Assembly (NCBI RefSeq): GCF_030848395.1
Contig: NZ_JAVDBT010000013.1
Span: forward strand, 62,001 to 126,000
Direction of reading: 5' to 3'
Source of the DNA: Pseudogemmobacter lacusdianii
GTDB lineage: Bacteria; Pseudomonadota; Alphaproteobacteria; Rhodobacterales; Rhodobacteraceae
Length of the DNA stretch: 64,000 bases
Positions 1-8,425 of this stretch are shown here, one piece after another (the stretch's first letter is position 1; each line of letters begins with the position of its first letter). The notes beneath the pieces were generated by a model. That model was not told where the DNA came from and searched no databases. It saw nothing but the letters and a program-made list of their open reading frames with translations. The position numbers and the translations under genes were made by a program.

Positions 1-1738
1 GGCAGTGATCCTGCCCGTGACCCGCCCCGCCCCGACGATCTCGACCGCGCCTGCAACCGTGCAAAAGCCGGAAGCGAATGCGACGGCCGCGACGGCGGAT
101 GTCGCTGCTAAGGCCAGATCTGAAGCTGAAGGGCTGGATGTCACAGCGCCGACTGAGCCATTGGCCGATGTCACAGCCGAGCCGATGGCAGATGCCGCCA
201 GCGCCGAGATCGCGGCCGAGGCCCCGCAGATGACGCGCCGCTCGGCCACCGCTGAAATCGAGAGCATAAGCAGCTCAATGCTCGCACCCTCGGTGGCCAT
301 AATGCCCGCCCCCCTGCCCGAGCTTGCCCCCCAGCCGCTGCCCAATACCGAGGCCTATGCGAATGCCGAGGCCAACCCGGTCAAAGTGACGGCCGAAGAG
401 CCGGTTTCGACCTTCTCGATCGATGTGGACACGGCGAGCTATGCGATCCTCCGTTCGTCGCTGAACGCCGGGGTGCTGCCTGCGCCCGAACAGGTGCGCA
501 TCGAAGAGATGGTGAATTACTTCCCCTATGCCTATGCCGCCCCGGCAGCGGATCAGGCCTTCCGCAGCACGGTCTCGATCCAGCCGACACCGTGGAATCC
601 GGGCACAAAGCTTGTCAGCATCGGGCTGCAAGGCGCGCTGCCTGCGGTTGAAGATCGCCCGCCGCTGAACCTTGTGTTCCTGATCGACACCTCCGGCTCG
701 ATGGAAGATCCCAATAAGCTGGGTCTGTTGAAGCAATCCTTGGCGCTGATGCTGCCGCAATTGCGGGCCGAGGATGAGATCTCGATCATCGCCTATGCCG
801 GTTCCGCTGGCGCGGTTCTGCCTCCCACGAAGGCCGGTGAGCGTGACAAGATCCTGACGGCGCTTGATAATCTTGCCGCAGGCGGTGGCACCGCCGGGGC
901 TGAAGGGCTGGAACTGGCCTATCAGACCGCCAAGGCGATGCAGGCCGAGGGCGAGGTGAGCCGCATCCTTCTGGCCACCGATGGCGATTTTAACCTTGGC
1001 ATCTCGGATCCCGAGGGGCTGACGGCTTATGTCGCCAAAAAGCGCGAAGCGGAGGGGGTTTATCTCTCCGTCTTGGGCTTTGGTCGCGGCAATCTGGATG
1101 ATGCCACGATGCAGGCCTTGGCGCAGAACGGCAATGGTCAGGCGGCCTATATCGACACGCTGTCCGAGGCGCGCAAAGTGCTGGTCGATCAACTGACCGG
1201 GGCGCTTTTCGCCATCGCCGAGGATGTGAAGGTGCAGGTCGAATGGAATCCCGCGACCGTCGCAGAATATCGCCTCATCGGCTATGAGACCCGCGCTTTG
1301 CGGCGCGAGGATTTCAACAATGACAAGGTCGATGCCGGGGAAATCGGCGCCGGGCTCCAAGTGACGGCGCTTTACGAGATCACCGCGCCGGGCTCGGAGG
1401 CTTTGCTGAATGAGCCTTTGCGCTATGGCACGGCGGCGCCGGTGCAGCCCTCCGAGGGTGAGTTGGGCTTCCTGCGGTTGCGCTGGAAAGCTCCGGGTGC
1501 CGCAGACAGCCAGCTCATTGAGACGCCGATCACCGGGACGGAACCCGCCAGTGATGACGCCCGCTTCGCCGCTGCCATCGCCGGCTTTGGCCAGCTTTTG
1601 CAAGGCTCGACCTATCTTGGCGACTGGGGCTGGGATGAGGCGATTGCCTTGGCGCTTTCCGCCAAAGGCGAGGATGCTTTCGGCTACCGAGTGGAAGCGG
1701 TCAACCTGATGCGACTGGCGCAAAGCCTGGGCCGCTAA
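1..1738 (+). CDS. VWA domain protein, YfbK-like (5' end outside window)
   Basis: The frame is open to the window edge, so the true start and any signal peptide or lipobox are missing; the GTG at position 5 is only the first possible start in view. The visible protein begins with about 125 residues rich in Ala, Pro and Glu, probably a disordered linker. Next comes the conserved block VSTFSIDVDTASYAILR and IEEMVNYFPY, typical of the region ahead of the VWA domain in YfbK-type proteins. A VWA domain follows, with the metal-binding motif DTSGS whose Asp is near visible residue 228, and then a C-terminal domain ending in GWDEAIALA...GYRVEAVNLM. Such proteins are usually exported and the VWA domain binds partners through a divalent metal; the partner here is unknown. 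A strong terminator follows at 1764-1793. Confidence 0.85.
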   Translation, partial: AVILPVTRPAPTISTAPATVQKPEANATAATADVAAKARSEAEGLDVTAPTEPLADVTAEPMADAASAEIAAEAPQMTRRSATAEIESISSSMLAPSVAIMPAPLPELAPQPLPNTEAYANAEANPVKVTAEEPVSTFSIDVDTASYAILRSSLNAGVLPAPEQVRIEEMVNYFPYAYAAPAADQAFRSTVSIQPTPWNPGTKLVSIGLQGALPAVEDRPPLNLVFLIDTSGSMEDPNKLGLLKQSLALMLPQLRAEDEISIIAYAGSAGAVLPPTKAGERDKILTALDNLAAGGGTAGAEGLELAYQTAKAMQAEGEVSRILLATDGDFNLGISDPEGLTAYVAKKREAEGVYLSVLGFGRGNLDDATMQALAQNGNGQAAYIDTLSEARKVLVDQLTGALFAIAEDVKVQVEWNPATVAEYRLIGYETRALRREDFNNDKVDAGEIGAGLQVTALYEITAPGSEALLNEPLRYGTAAPVQPSEGELGFLRLRWKAPGAADSQLIETPITGTEPASDDARFAAAIAGFGQLLQGSTYLGDWGWDEAIALALSAKGEDAFGYRVEAVNLMRLAQSLGR

Positions 1739-1763
1739 GCGCACAAACACTTGTTATAAAATG

Positions 1764-1793
1764 AAAAAAGGCGCGCCGGGTGGCGCGCCTTTG
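1764..1793 (+). terminator. Rho-independent terminator after the VWA gene
   Basis: A-run, then the perfect 9-bp stem AGGCGCGCC (1769-1777) / GGCGCGCCT (1782-1790) with a 4-nt loop, then a short T-run. It lies between two convergent genes and could serve both. Confidence 0.75.
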
Positions 1794-1831
1794 CTACTTG
1801 TTAAACGTCACGAGGAAAGTCTAGGCGTCGT

Positions 1832-2308
1832 TCAGTTCACGGTTTCAGCTTTGGCCTCAATCGCGGCATGGCTCACGCTCGGGGTGCCTTGGGCGATCTC
1901 GATCCGGCGCGGGCGCGCGGCTTCGGGGATCTCACGGGCAAGCTCGATATGCAGCATGCCATGCTCATGGCTGGCACCGGTGACCTTCACATGATCGGCC
2001 AAGGCGAAGCGGCGCTCAAAGGCGCGGGTCGCAATACCGCGGTGCAGGAAGCTGCGCTCAGCCCCACCTTCGGCCTTGCGGGCAGTGACGAACAGATGGC
2101 CATCCTTCACTTCAACCGACAGCTCTTCGGGGGTGAAACCGGCGACGGCAATCGAGATGCGATAGGCATCATCGGCGGTTTTCTCAATGTTATAGGGCGG
2201 ATAGGTCGGCTGAGCGACATCGGCCGACAAAGCGCGATCCATCAGATCAGCAACGCGGTCAAAGCCAACGGTGGCACGGTAGAGCGGGGCGAAATCAAAG
2301 CTACGCAT
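1832..2308 (-). CDS. ibpA: Small heat shock protein, Hsp20/IbpA family
   Basis: ATP-independent holdase chaperone that keeps unfolding cytoplasmic proteins soluble for DnaK and ClpB. The predicted 158-residue protein opens MRSFDFAPLYRATVGFDR, close to the IbpA N-terminus. It has an alpha-crystallin core with PPYNIEKTADDAYRISIAVAGF and ends in a short tail after RRIEIAQG. The ATG at 2308 is preferred over the in-frame TTG at 2323. An AAGGA ribosome site lies 7 nt upstream of this ATG, and the TTG falls inside the thermometer hairpin. Expression is probably controlled twice: by a heat-shock-type promoter at 2402-2430 and by a ROSE-like hairpin that hides the ribosome site. Confidence 0.93.
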   Translation of the reverse strand: MRSFDFAPLYRATVGFDRVADLMDRALSADVAQPTYPPYNIEKTADDAYRISIAVAGFTPEELSVEVKDGHLFVTARKAEGGAERSFLHRGIATRAFERRFALADHVKVTGASHEHGMLHIELAREIPEAARPRRIEIAQGTPSVSHAAIEAKAETVN

Positions 2309-2400
2309 GGAGTCATCCTTCAAAAGCGATGCGGTTGCGCCCGCCCCATCAGGGGGCCGGGCTAGGACCTCCGGGCCCTGACTGGCACCCGGATAACGCT
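2309..2400 (-). ncRNA. ROSE-like RNA thermometer in the ibpA leader
   Basis: On the coding strand the last leader hairpin is CATCGCTTTTGAAGGATG (2331 down to 2314). CATC pairs with GATG and CTT with AAG, leaving one unpaired G and a TTG loop. This reproduces the ROSE hallmark, a U(U/C)GCU motif (here UCGCU) paired to the AGGA ribosome site with a bulged G opposite it. GC-rich stems lie further upstream, including GCCCC-CTGAT-GGGGC. ROSE elements are known in front of Hsp20 genes of alphaproteobacteria, where heat melts the hairpin. Thermosensing here is inferred from the fold and context. Confidence 0.75.
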
Positions 2401-2401
2401 G

Positions 2402-2430
2402 ATTTGGGAAGGCTGATGCGCGGTTTCAAG
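2402..2430 (-). promoter_or_regulatory. RpoH (sigma-32)-type promoter of ibpA
   Basis: Coding strand reads CTTGAAA (2430-2424), 15 nt, then CCCAAAT (2408-2402). This closely matches the sigma-32 consensus CTTGAAA / CCCATNT. It would start transcription just ahead of the ROSE-like leader. Confidence 0.75.
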
Positions 2431-2490
2431 AGGTTCGTGACACCAAGGGCTGCAAAGCCTTTGGGCCAGATTTGACGACCGCCCCGCTTT

Positions 2491-3300
2491 TTAAGGCGTG
2501 ATAAACTTCGCGCCGCCCGATAGGCCACCCTTCAGCACCTTAACCGGACCGCGCGGCCGCTCGCCCGGCGCATCTTGGTCCATCGCCTCTTGCAGCTGCG
2601 CCAATGGTTGCTCCAAAGGCACCGCAAGCGCCACCTTATTGCCCTCCATCTCGGCCTTAGCCGAGATCACCGAGACCACCCGCGCCACCCCATCCTGCAC
2701 TGTAAAAACCGGCGCGCCCGAAGAGCCAAAATCGATATCACAGGACAGGATCAGTGCCGGCTTGGTGTTGATGATCACCCGGCAATCTTGCTCGATCGAG
2801 GGCACTTCCGAGCGATCTTTGGCATAGCTGACGACCGAAACATGGTCTCCTGCACCCGGACGGTTGTCGATGGCAAAGGGCGTCAGCTGCGGCAAAAGAA
2901 TGGGCTGGTCCAGTTCAAGCAGCGCGAGATCATAAGCGACGCGCGCCATATCATCTTCGCCGCTATAGATAAAATCAGGATGCGCGATCGAGCGGCGCAC
3001 CCCGCGATAGGCCTCGGCCCGGCCATTGCGCCAACCGGCCTGAAAGCTGATCTGATCATCCGGCATCCGCGCACCGGTCTCTTTGTCGAAAAGACAATGC
3101 GCCGCGGTCAGCACCCGCGCCGGCGCGATCAACACCCCGGTGCAAAAGCCGCGCTGCCCCATCATCAGCTTGCCGACCGAGTTCCAGCCGCGCGCATCAT
3201 TGGCCGTATGCATCCGCGTGACCGCTCCCTCTTCGGGCAGGGCGGTCCCCGCGAAAAGCGTAAAAACACTCGCAATCATCAACGGCTTAAGCCGGAACAT
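2491..3300 (-). CDS. Secreted trypsin-like serine protease
   Basis: 269-residue S1-family protease with an N-terminal signal peptide of about 22 residues (hydrophobic run MIASVFTLFAGTA). The triad is visible: His68 in LTAAHC, Asp124 in YDLALLEL and Ser194 in FGSSGAP, where GSSGAP replaces the usual GDSGGP. Cys53/Cys69 and Cys173/Cys187 could form disulfides. The ATG at 3300 has AAGGA 7 nt upstream. It probably acts in the periplasm or outside the cell; the substrate is unknown. The gene stands alone, with glcF ending about 65 nt upstream on the same strand and no clear terminator between them. Confidence 0.87.
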   Translation of the reverse strand: MFRLKPLMIASVFTLFAGTALPEEGAVTRMHTANDARGWNSVGKLMMGQRGFCTGVLIAPARVLTAAHCLFDKETGARMPDDQISFQAGWRNGRAEAYRGVRRSIAHPDFIYSGEDDMARVAYDLALLELDQPILLPQLTPFAIDNRPGAGDHVSVVSYAKDRSEVPSIEQDCRVIINTKPALILSCDIDFGSSGAPVFTVQDGVARVVSVISAKAEMEGNKVALAVPLEQPLAQLQEAMDQDAPGERPRGPVKVLKGGLSGGAKFITP

Positions 3301-3364
3301 GGGTCGATCCTTACCTTAGCGCCGCGATGAGGCCCCCTAACTTGGGCTGCAAAGCAGGCGTTTC

Positions 3365-4657
3365 TTAGGCACTTTCATGCAGCGCGCGCGGCATCGGACC
3401 GCCCGTCGCCCAGTCCAAAAGCTCGACCGTATGCACCACCGGAACCGAGGCTCCTGACCCAAGCTGCATCATGCAACCAATGTTCCCGGCCGCAATCACT
3501 TGCGGCGCTTTTGCTTCAAGCGTGGCCAATTTGCGCGCCTTCAGCTGGGCCGAAATCTCAGGCTGCAGAAGGTTATAGGTGCCAGCCGAGCCGCAGCACA
3601 GATGGCTGTCGGCGGGTTCTACCACCTCATAACCCACGCGTTTCAAAAGATCTTTCGGCGCGGACTTGATCTGCTGGCCATGCTGCAACGAACAGGCCGC
3701 GTGATAGGCCACCCGCATCTCACGCGGGGCGCCCTGCGGCAGGCCGATCTGCGCCAGCACCTCGGAGATATCTTTGGCAAGACCGGCAATCTCAGCCGCA
3801 TCCGCCGCCAGCGGGTCATTGCGGAACATATGGCCGTAGTCTTTGACCGTGGTGCCACAGCCCGAGGTGTTGATCACCACCGCATCAAGCCCCGCGCCGC
3901 GCCGCTCTGCCATCCAAGCGTGGATATTGGCAGCGGCCGCGCTATGTGCTTGATCTTCCTTGCCCATATGATGGGTCAGCGCGCCGCAACAGCCCTGCCC
4001 CTTGGCCACCACGACCTCGCAACCCAGCCGGCGCAGAAGCCTTATCGTGGCATCATTGATGTCCGTGTTCAGCGCCTTTTGCGCACAACCCGTCAAAAGC
4101 GCCACCCGCATCCGGCGTGGAGCGGTGGCGGCAAAGACCTGCGGGTCGTCATTGCGCGAGACCGGAGGGATGGTCTTCGGCGCCATCTCAACCATCGCCC
4201 GCAGCCGCGCATCGGGCAGAAGACGGCGGAAGGGGCGGATGATCTTGGCCCCCAATAGCGCCAGCCGCATTCGCCCGGGATGGGGCAGCACAAAGGCCAA
4301 AACGTTACGCAGCATCCGATCAACCCACGGACGGCGATAGGTTTTTTCGATATGAACGCGGGCATGATCGACGAGATGCATATAATGCACACCGCTGGGG
4401 CAGGTCGTCATGCAAGACAGACAGGACAGGCAGCGATCAACATGTTTGACCGTTTGCGCATCCGCCGGTCGCCCGGCCTCAAGCATGTCCTTAATCAGGT
4501 AGATCCGACCGCGCGGGCTGTCGAGTTCATCGCCAAGCACCTGATATGTCGGGCAAGTCGCGGTGCAAAAGCCGCAATGCACGCAAGAGCGCAGGATCTC
4601 ATTGGCCCGCGCGACGCCGGGATCAGCCAGCTGAGCTTCAGTGAAATGGGTTTGCAT
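3365..4657 (-). CDS. glcF: Glycolate oxidase iron-sulfur subunit GlcF
   Basis: Electron-transfer subunit of the three-part glycolate dehydrogenase that oxidises glycolate to glyoxylate. The 430-residue protein has two 4Fe-4S ferredoxin motifs: Cys25, 28, 31, 35 and Cys76, 79, 82, 86. Two cysteine-rich CCG domains follow, with GQGCCGAL near residue 220 and HLCCGSAG near residue 355. It is the last gene of glcDEF. Its ATG overlaps the glcE stop by one base (TGATG), so the two are probably translationally coupled. Confidence 0.95.
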   Translation of the reverse strand: MQTHFTEAQLADPGVARANEILRSCVHCGFCTATCPTYQVLGDELDSPRGRIYLIKDMLEAGRPADAQTVKHVDRCLSCLSCMTTCPSGVHYMHLVDHARVHIEKTYRRPWVDRMLRNVLAFVLPHPGRMRLALLGAKIIRPFRRLLPDARLRAMVEMAPKTIPPVSRNDDPQVFAATAPRRMRVALLTGCAQKALNTDINDATIRLLRRLGCEVVVAKGQGCCGALTHHMGKEDQAHSAAAANIHAWMAERRGAGLDAVVINTSGCGTTVKDYGHMFRNDPLAADAAEIAGLAKDISEVLAQIGLPQGAPREMRVAYHAACSLQHGQQIKSAPKDLLKRVGYEVVEPADSHLCCGSAGTYNLLQPEISAQLKARKLATLEAKAPQVIAAGNIGCMMQLGSGASVPVVHTVELLDWATGGPMPRALHESA

Positions 4658-5760
4658 CAGAAAAGCCCTCGGCTCTGGGCGGGATTGAACAAAGCTTTGG
4701 GATCAAAGGCGGATTTGAGCCCGGCGGACAAGGCCAAGACCTCAGCCGAGGATCGGGCGAAGGGCAAAGCGCCTGCGCCACGCAGCAAGATGGCCTGACC
4801 ACGGCCCGCCAAGGCCTTCTGCAGCGCCTCGCCCTGCCCCTCCGGCAAGACCATCGAGACCTGCCCGCCAGCCCGGTCAAAAAGCACCGTGCCGCCCATC
4901 GCAGCAGCAAGCTCCGCCGCATGTGTGGGCAGGCAAGAGATCCGCCAAAGATCGCCCTCCGGCCCCTGCAAGGGCGCCAAGTCTCTGACATTACGCCAAA
5001 TCTCGGCGCTGGCTTCCCCCTCTACCACCGAGACATCACCCGGAAGCACCGCCCGCAACTGCCCAACACGGTAGGCGACCGAGCCTGCAAGCCCCTCAAG
5101 CCGAACGACCGAACGGCCCGAAACACGCGCAACGCCCGAGACATCGAAGGGCGAGCCAAGCGCTCGGCGCAAAGCGGCAAGGCCGGGGCCGTCGTCCAGC
5201 CCCTCAAGGATCAAGGTCGCCTCGACCTCGGGCTGGGCCTGCAGCTTGAAGGACAGCTCGCTCAGGACCCCCAATGTGCCGTGGCTTCCCGCCATCAGCT
5301 TCACCAGATCATAGCCGGTGACATTCTTCATCACCCGCCCGCCGGACTTCACCACCTCGCCACGCCCTGAGACGAAACGCACGCCAATCAGCGCATCCCG
5401 CGCAGCGCCAGATTGCACCCGGCGCGGGCCGCTGGCATTGGCCGCCACAACGCCGCCAATGGTGGAAACCCCTGTGCGGCCAAGCACTTGCCGCATATCC
5501 AGCGGCTCAAAGGCTAGCCTTTGCCGCTCACCCGCCAGCAAGGCCTCAACCTCAGCCAAAGGCGTTCCAGCGCGCACCACCAAGGTCAAAGCGGCGGGTT
5601 CGTAAAGGACAACACCGCTCAGACCGGAGGTCTCCAGCACCGCGCCTTCAGCCCCGCCGATCCGCCGTGTCCCGCCACCTTGGATCGCCAAAGGCCCAGC
5701 GGCACCGGCCACGATCTCCGCCAGTTCAGCCTCGGTCTCGGGCCGCATCACGCCTGACAT
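4657..5760 (-). CDS. glcE: Glycolate oxidase FAD-binding subunit GlcE
   Basis: Second FAD-binding (PCMH-type) subunit of glycolate oxidase, 367 residues, paralogous to GlcD but shorter. Visible signatures are the N-terminal nucleotide-binding motif IQGGGTRRIGG, the FAD-binding block GRTGVSTIGGVVAANASGPRR (read as two adjacent motifs, GRTGVSTIGG and VVAANASGPRR) and GRVMKNVTGYDLVKLMAGSHG. The ATG at 5760 has GAGG 7 nt upstream; an in-frame ATG four codons later is less well placed. The 5' end overlaps the 3' end of glcD by 13 nt. Confidence 0.94.
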   Translation of the reverse strand: MSGVMRPETEAELAEIVAGAAGPLAIQGGGTRRIGGAEGAVLETSGLSGVVLYEPAALTLVVRAGTPLAEVEALLAGERQRLAFEPLDMRQVLGRTGVSTIGGVVAANASGPRRVQSGAARDALIGVRFVSGRGEVVKSGGRVMKNVTGYDLVKLMAGSHGTLGVLSELSFKLQAQPEVEATLILEGLDDGPGLAALRRALGSPFDVSGVARVSGRSVVRLEGLAGSVAYRVGQLRAVLPGDVSVVEGEASAEIWRNVRDLAPLQGPEGDLWRISCLPTHAAELAAAMGGTVLFDRAGGQVSMVLPEGQGEALQKALAGRGQAILLRGAGALPFARSSAEVLALSAGLKSAFDPKALFNPAQSRGLF

Positions 5761-7247
5761 TTTCTGTCCTCAAATATCCCGGGGGTCCGGGGGCTGGCCC
5801 CCGGCCCGGTGGTCACTGCATCGCGCCGCCCGGCACTTACCGCCAAAGGAAACACCTTGGCTGGGTTCAAAAGCCATTGCGGATCAAAGACATCCTTGAC
5901 CCTCATCTGCGCTTCCAGATCAACCGGGGCAAATTGCACCACCATCAGATCGCGCTTTTCGATGCCCACGCCATGCTCACCCGTCAGGCAACCGCCGACC
6001 TCGACGCAAAGCTTCAAGATTTCGGCCCCGAAGGCTTCGCACAAAGCTAAGTCACCCGGCTTATTGGCATTATAAAGGATCAGCGGGTGCATATTGCCGT
6101 CTCCAGCATGGAAGACATTGCCGACGCCAAGGCCAAATTCAGCGCTCATCTCGCCGATGCGGCGCAGCACATAAGGCAAGGATGAGACCGGGATCGTGCC
6201 GTCCAAACACATGTAATCATTGATCTGCCCCATGGCGCCAAAGGCCGATTTACGGCCCAGCCAGATGCGGCGGGCTTGGTCTTCATCTTGCGCTTCGCGG
6301 AATTCCACCGGGTTGTGGCGGAGGGCTATCTCTTTGATTTTGGCCAATTGTTCGGCGATCTCGGCCTCAGACCCTTCGACCTCGATGATCAATAGCGCTT
6401 CGCAATCGGGGTAGCCGGCTTTGGCGAAAGCCTCGGTCGCCTCGATGCAGGGACGGTCCATGAATTCGATCGCCACCGGCAGCACGCCGGCGCGGATGAT
6501 ATCGGCGACGCAGGCGCCTGCGACCTCATTCTCGGCGAAGCCCACGAGCACCGGGCGCGCGCCTTCGGGCTTTGGAAGGATGCGCAACCAGGCCTCGGTC
6601 ACCACGCCCAATTGGCCTTCCGAGCCGCAGACGACACCCAGAAGATCAAGGCTCCCAGGCTCATCCCAAGGTCCACCGATCGTGGTCACGGTGCCGTCCA
6701 TCAGCACCATCCGAACGCCCAAAAGGTTGTTGGTCGTCACGCCATATTTCAGGCAATGCGCCCCGCCCGAATTCATGCCGATATTGCCGCCAATCGCGCA
6801 GGCAAGCTGGCTAGAGGGATCAGGCGCATAAAAGAACCCTTCCGCTTCAACAGCTTGCGTGACGGAGAGATTGGTGCGGCCGGTCTCAACATGGATGAAG
6901 CGGTTCTCATAATCCGTTTCGATCACGCGGGTCATCCGGGCCAAACCCATCACCACGGCATCCTCGGTCGGCATCGAGCCACCGGCCAAAGAGGTGCCCG
7001 CACCACGCGGCACCACGGGCACGCCTTCGGCGTGGCAGATGCGCAAAACGGCGGAAACTTCTTCGGTGGTGCGGGGCAGGACCACGGCCAAGGGCTGGCA
7101 GCGATAGGCGGCGAGGGCGTCGCATTCATAGGCGCGGGTCTCGGCCGGGTCGCCGATCACGGCATCCGGAGGCAGCACCTGCGACAGGAGCGCTAGGATG
7201 CTGGATTTGCGCGCAATAATGCGAGCGTTGGGCTGGGGCATGTCCAT
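5748..7247 (-). CDS. glcD: Glycolate oxidase catalytic subunit GlcD
   Basis: FAD-linked catalytic subunit that oxidises glycolate (and often D-lactate) to glyoxylate and passes electrons to the respiratory chain. The 499-residue protein has the PCMH FAD domain (VPRGAGTSLAGG, then SSQLACAIGGNIGMNSGG) and the C-terminal FAD oxidase domain with VFHAGDGNMHPL and GGCLTGEHGVGIEKR. The start is fixed by GGAGGT six nt before the ATG at 7247. The last 25 or so residues are encoded through a strong GC palindrome (5787-5804) and look like a non-conserved tail. It leads the glcDEF operon; the array of 11-bp repeats upstream (7313-7367) is a candidate control site. Confidence 0.95.
   Translation of the reverse strand: MDMPQPNARIIARKSSILALLSQVLPPDAVIGDPAETRAYECDALAAYRCQPLAVVLPRTTEEVSAVLRICHAEGVPVVPRGAGTSLAGGSMPTEDAVVMGLARMTRVIETDYENRFIHVETGRTNLSVTQAVEAEGFFYAPDPSSQLACAIGGNIGMNSGGAHCLKYGVTTNNLLGVRMVLMDGTVTTIGGPWDEPGSLDLLGVVCGSEGQLGVVTEAWLRILPKPEGARPVLVGFAENEVAGACVADIIRAGVLPVAIEFMDRPCIEATEAFAKAGYPDCEALLIIEVEGSEAEIAEQLAKIKEIALRHNPVEFREAQDEDQARRIWLGRKSAFGAMGQINDYMCLDGTIPVSSLPYVLRRIGEMSAEFGLGVGNVFHAGDGNMHPLILYNANKPGDLALCEAFGAEILKLCVEVGGCLTGEHGVGIEKRDLMVVQFAPVDLEAQMRVKDVFDPQWLLNPAKVFPLAVSAGRRDAVTTGPGASPRTPGIFEDRKCQA
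5787..5804. repeat. GC-rich palindrome inside the glcD 3' end
   Basis: Perfect inverted repeat CCGGGGGC-TG-GCCCCCGG. It sits just after the AT-rich stretch CAAATAT and is flanked by further G/C runs. It lies in the final codons of glcD and just upstream of the glcE start. It resembles the short GC palindromes scattered between genes in Rhodobacteraceae genomes, but that family link is from memory, not a search. Confidence 0.6.
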
Positions 7248-7312
7248 CGCGTGACCTCCGATTCACCTGCAGCAGATAGAACCCGAAGCGGGCTCTGGCA
7301 ACGCGGAAAGGG

Positions 7313-7367
7313 CGTATGGCCAACGTCTGGAAAAGGTATGGCTTACGTATGGTTCACGTACGGCAAG
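7313..7367 (+). repeat. Five 11-bp helically phased direct repeats upstream of glcD
   Basis: Five abutting 11-bp units start at 7313, 7324, 7335, 7346 and 7357. Their cores are CGTATGG, CGTCTGG, GGTATGG, CGTATGG and CGTACGG, each followed by four less conserved bases. The period equals about one DNA helical turn, so all cores face the same side of the helix. The array ends 65 nt from the glcD ATG. A related four-unit array occurs at 49093-49136. Confidence 0.85.
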
Positions 7368-7390
7368 CAAGCACTGGGGTTTGGCATACA

Positions 7391-7420
7391 AAAAAGCCGG
7401 ACCAAGCGGGCCCGGCTTTT
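7391..7420 (-). terminator. Terminator of the adenosine kinase gene
   Basis: Stem AAAAGCCGG / CCGGCTTTT with an intervening GC loop, ending in a T-run on the minus strand. It lies 21 nt past the kinase stop codon and insulates glcDEF from it. Confidence 0.8.
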
Positions 7421-7441
7421 ACTCGTGAGGGTCTGGCGGGA

Positions 7442-8425
7442 TCAGATCAGCCCAGCGGCGCGGAAGAGTGCCTTCACATCCGCCTCGGGGCGGGCGCCGA
7501 AATGGCCGATGACCTCGGCCGCGGCGATACAGCCCATGCGGCCTGCGACCTCAAGCCCTTTGCCGGTGGCAAGGCCGTAGATGAAGCCCGCGGCGAATTG
7601 GTCGCCCGCGCCGGTGGCATCAACCGGCACCACGCGGTTCACCGGCACCACCACACGCTCGTCCCCGCGAATGAGGATCACCTCATCGCCCGAGCGGGTG
7701 CAGACCACGAGACCTGCATCTTGCGAGGCCTGAGCCAAGGCCGCGTCAAGGTCGGTTTGGTAAAGCGAGGACCATTCGTGCTCGTTGCCGATCACATAAT
7801 CCAGATCCTTGACCAGCCGGCGGAACGAATCGCGGTGACGGTCGACGCAGAACGGGTCTGACAAAGCGATCCCGGCCTTACCGCCGCCCGATTGGGTCAG
7901 CTTGGCCGCGCGTTCAAACGCGTGCTTGCCCTTGTCCTTGTCGTAAAGATAGCCCTCAAGGAACAGGAACTGCGCGCTGCCCGCGACATCATCCGAGACA
8001 TCATCGGGGCCAAGCTCGGAGGAAATCCCCAGATAGGTGTTCATTGAACGCTCCCCATCGGGCGAGACGAAGATCATGCTGCGCGAGGTGGGCAACTCCC
8101 CCCCGGCCACAGGCGGGTTGACGAAATCGGTGCCTTGGCCCGCCAAGGCTTGGGCGTAGAACCGCCCCAGAGCATCATCATGCACCCGGCCAATGAAAGC
8201 GCTGGAGAGGCCCAAGGCACCCATCCCGGCCACGGTATTGGCGACCGAGCCGCCCGGCGCTTGGCGGCGGTCCTTCATCGAGCCGTAAAGCAATTCGCCG
8301 CGCTCACGCTCGACCAATTGCATGATGCCTTTCTCGATCCCCATCAGATCAAGGAAGCTGTCATCCGCGGTGGAAAGCACATCCACGATGGCATTGCCGA
8401 TGCCGACGATCTGATAGGTTTTCAT
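7442..8425 (-). CDS. PfkB-family carbohydrate/nucleoside kinase (adenosine kinase-like)
   Basis: 327-residue ribokinase-fold enzyme. The N-terminal signature is APGGSVANTVAGMGALG (residues 56-72). The PfkB C-terminal motif is DATGAGDQFAAG, with the anion hole GAGD at 272-275 and Asp275 as catalytic base. Alphaproteobacterial homologues of this length with the opening QIVGIGNAIVDVL are usually annotated adenosine kinase (adenosine to AMP). Substrate choice within the family cannot be proven from sequence. Its ATG overlaps the nth stop by 4 nt (ATGA), so it is co-transcribed with nth. Confidence 0.88.
   Translation of the reverse strand: MKTYQIVGIGNAIVDVLSTADDSFLDLMGIEKGIMQLVERERGELLYGSMKDRRQAPGGSVANTVAGMGALGLSSAFIGRVHDDALGRFYAQALAGQGTDFVNPPVAGGELPTSRSMIFVSPDGERSMNTYLGISSELGPDDVSDDVAGSAQFLFLEGYLYDKDKGKHAFERAAKLTQSGGGKAGIALSDPFCVDRHRDSFRRLVKDLDYVIGNEHEWSSLYQTDLDAALAQASQDAGLVVCTRSGDEVILIRGDERVVVPVNRVVPVDATGAGDQFAAGFIYGLATGKGLEVAGRMGCIAAAEVIGHFGARPEADVKALFRAAGLI

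Noticed and set aside
275-1750. 491-codon minus-strand frame opposite the VWA gene
   Set aside because: Antisense shadow in high-GC DNA; the plus strand encodes clear VWA motifs.
2309-2323. TTG start five codons upstream for the Hsp20 gene
   Set aside because: It lies within the thermometer hairpin and lacks a ribosome site; the ATG at 2308 matches IbpA N-termini and has AAGGA correctly spaced.
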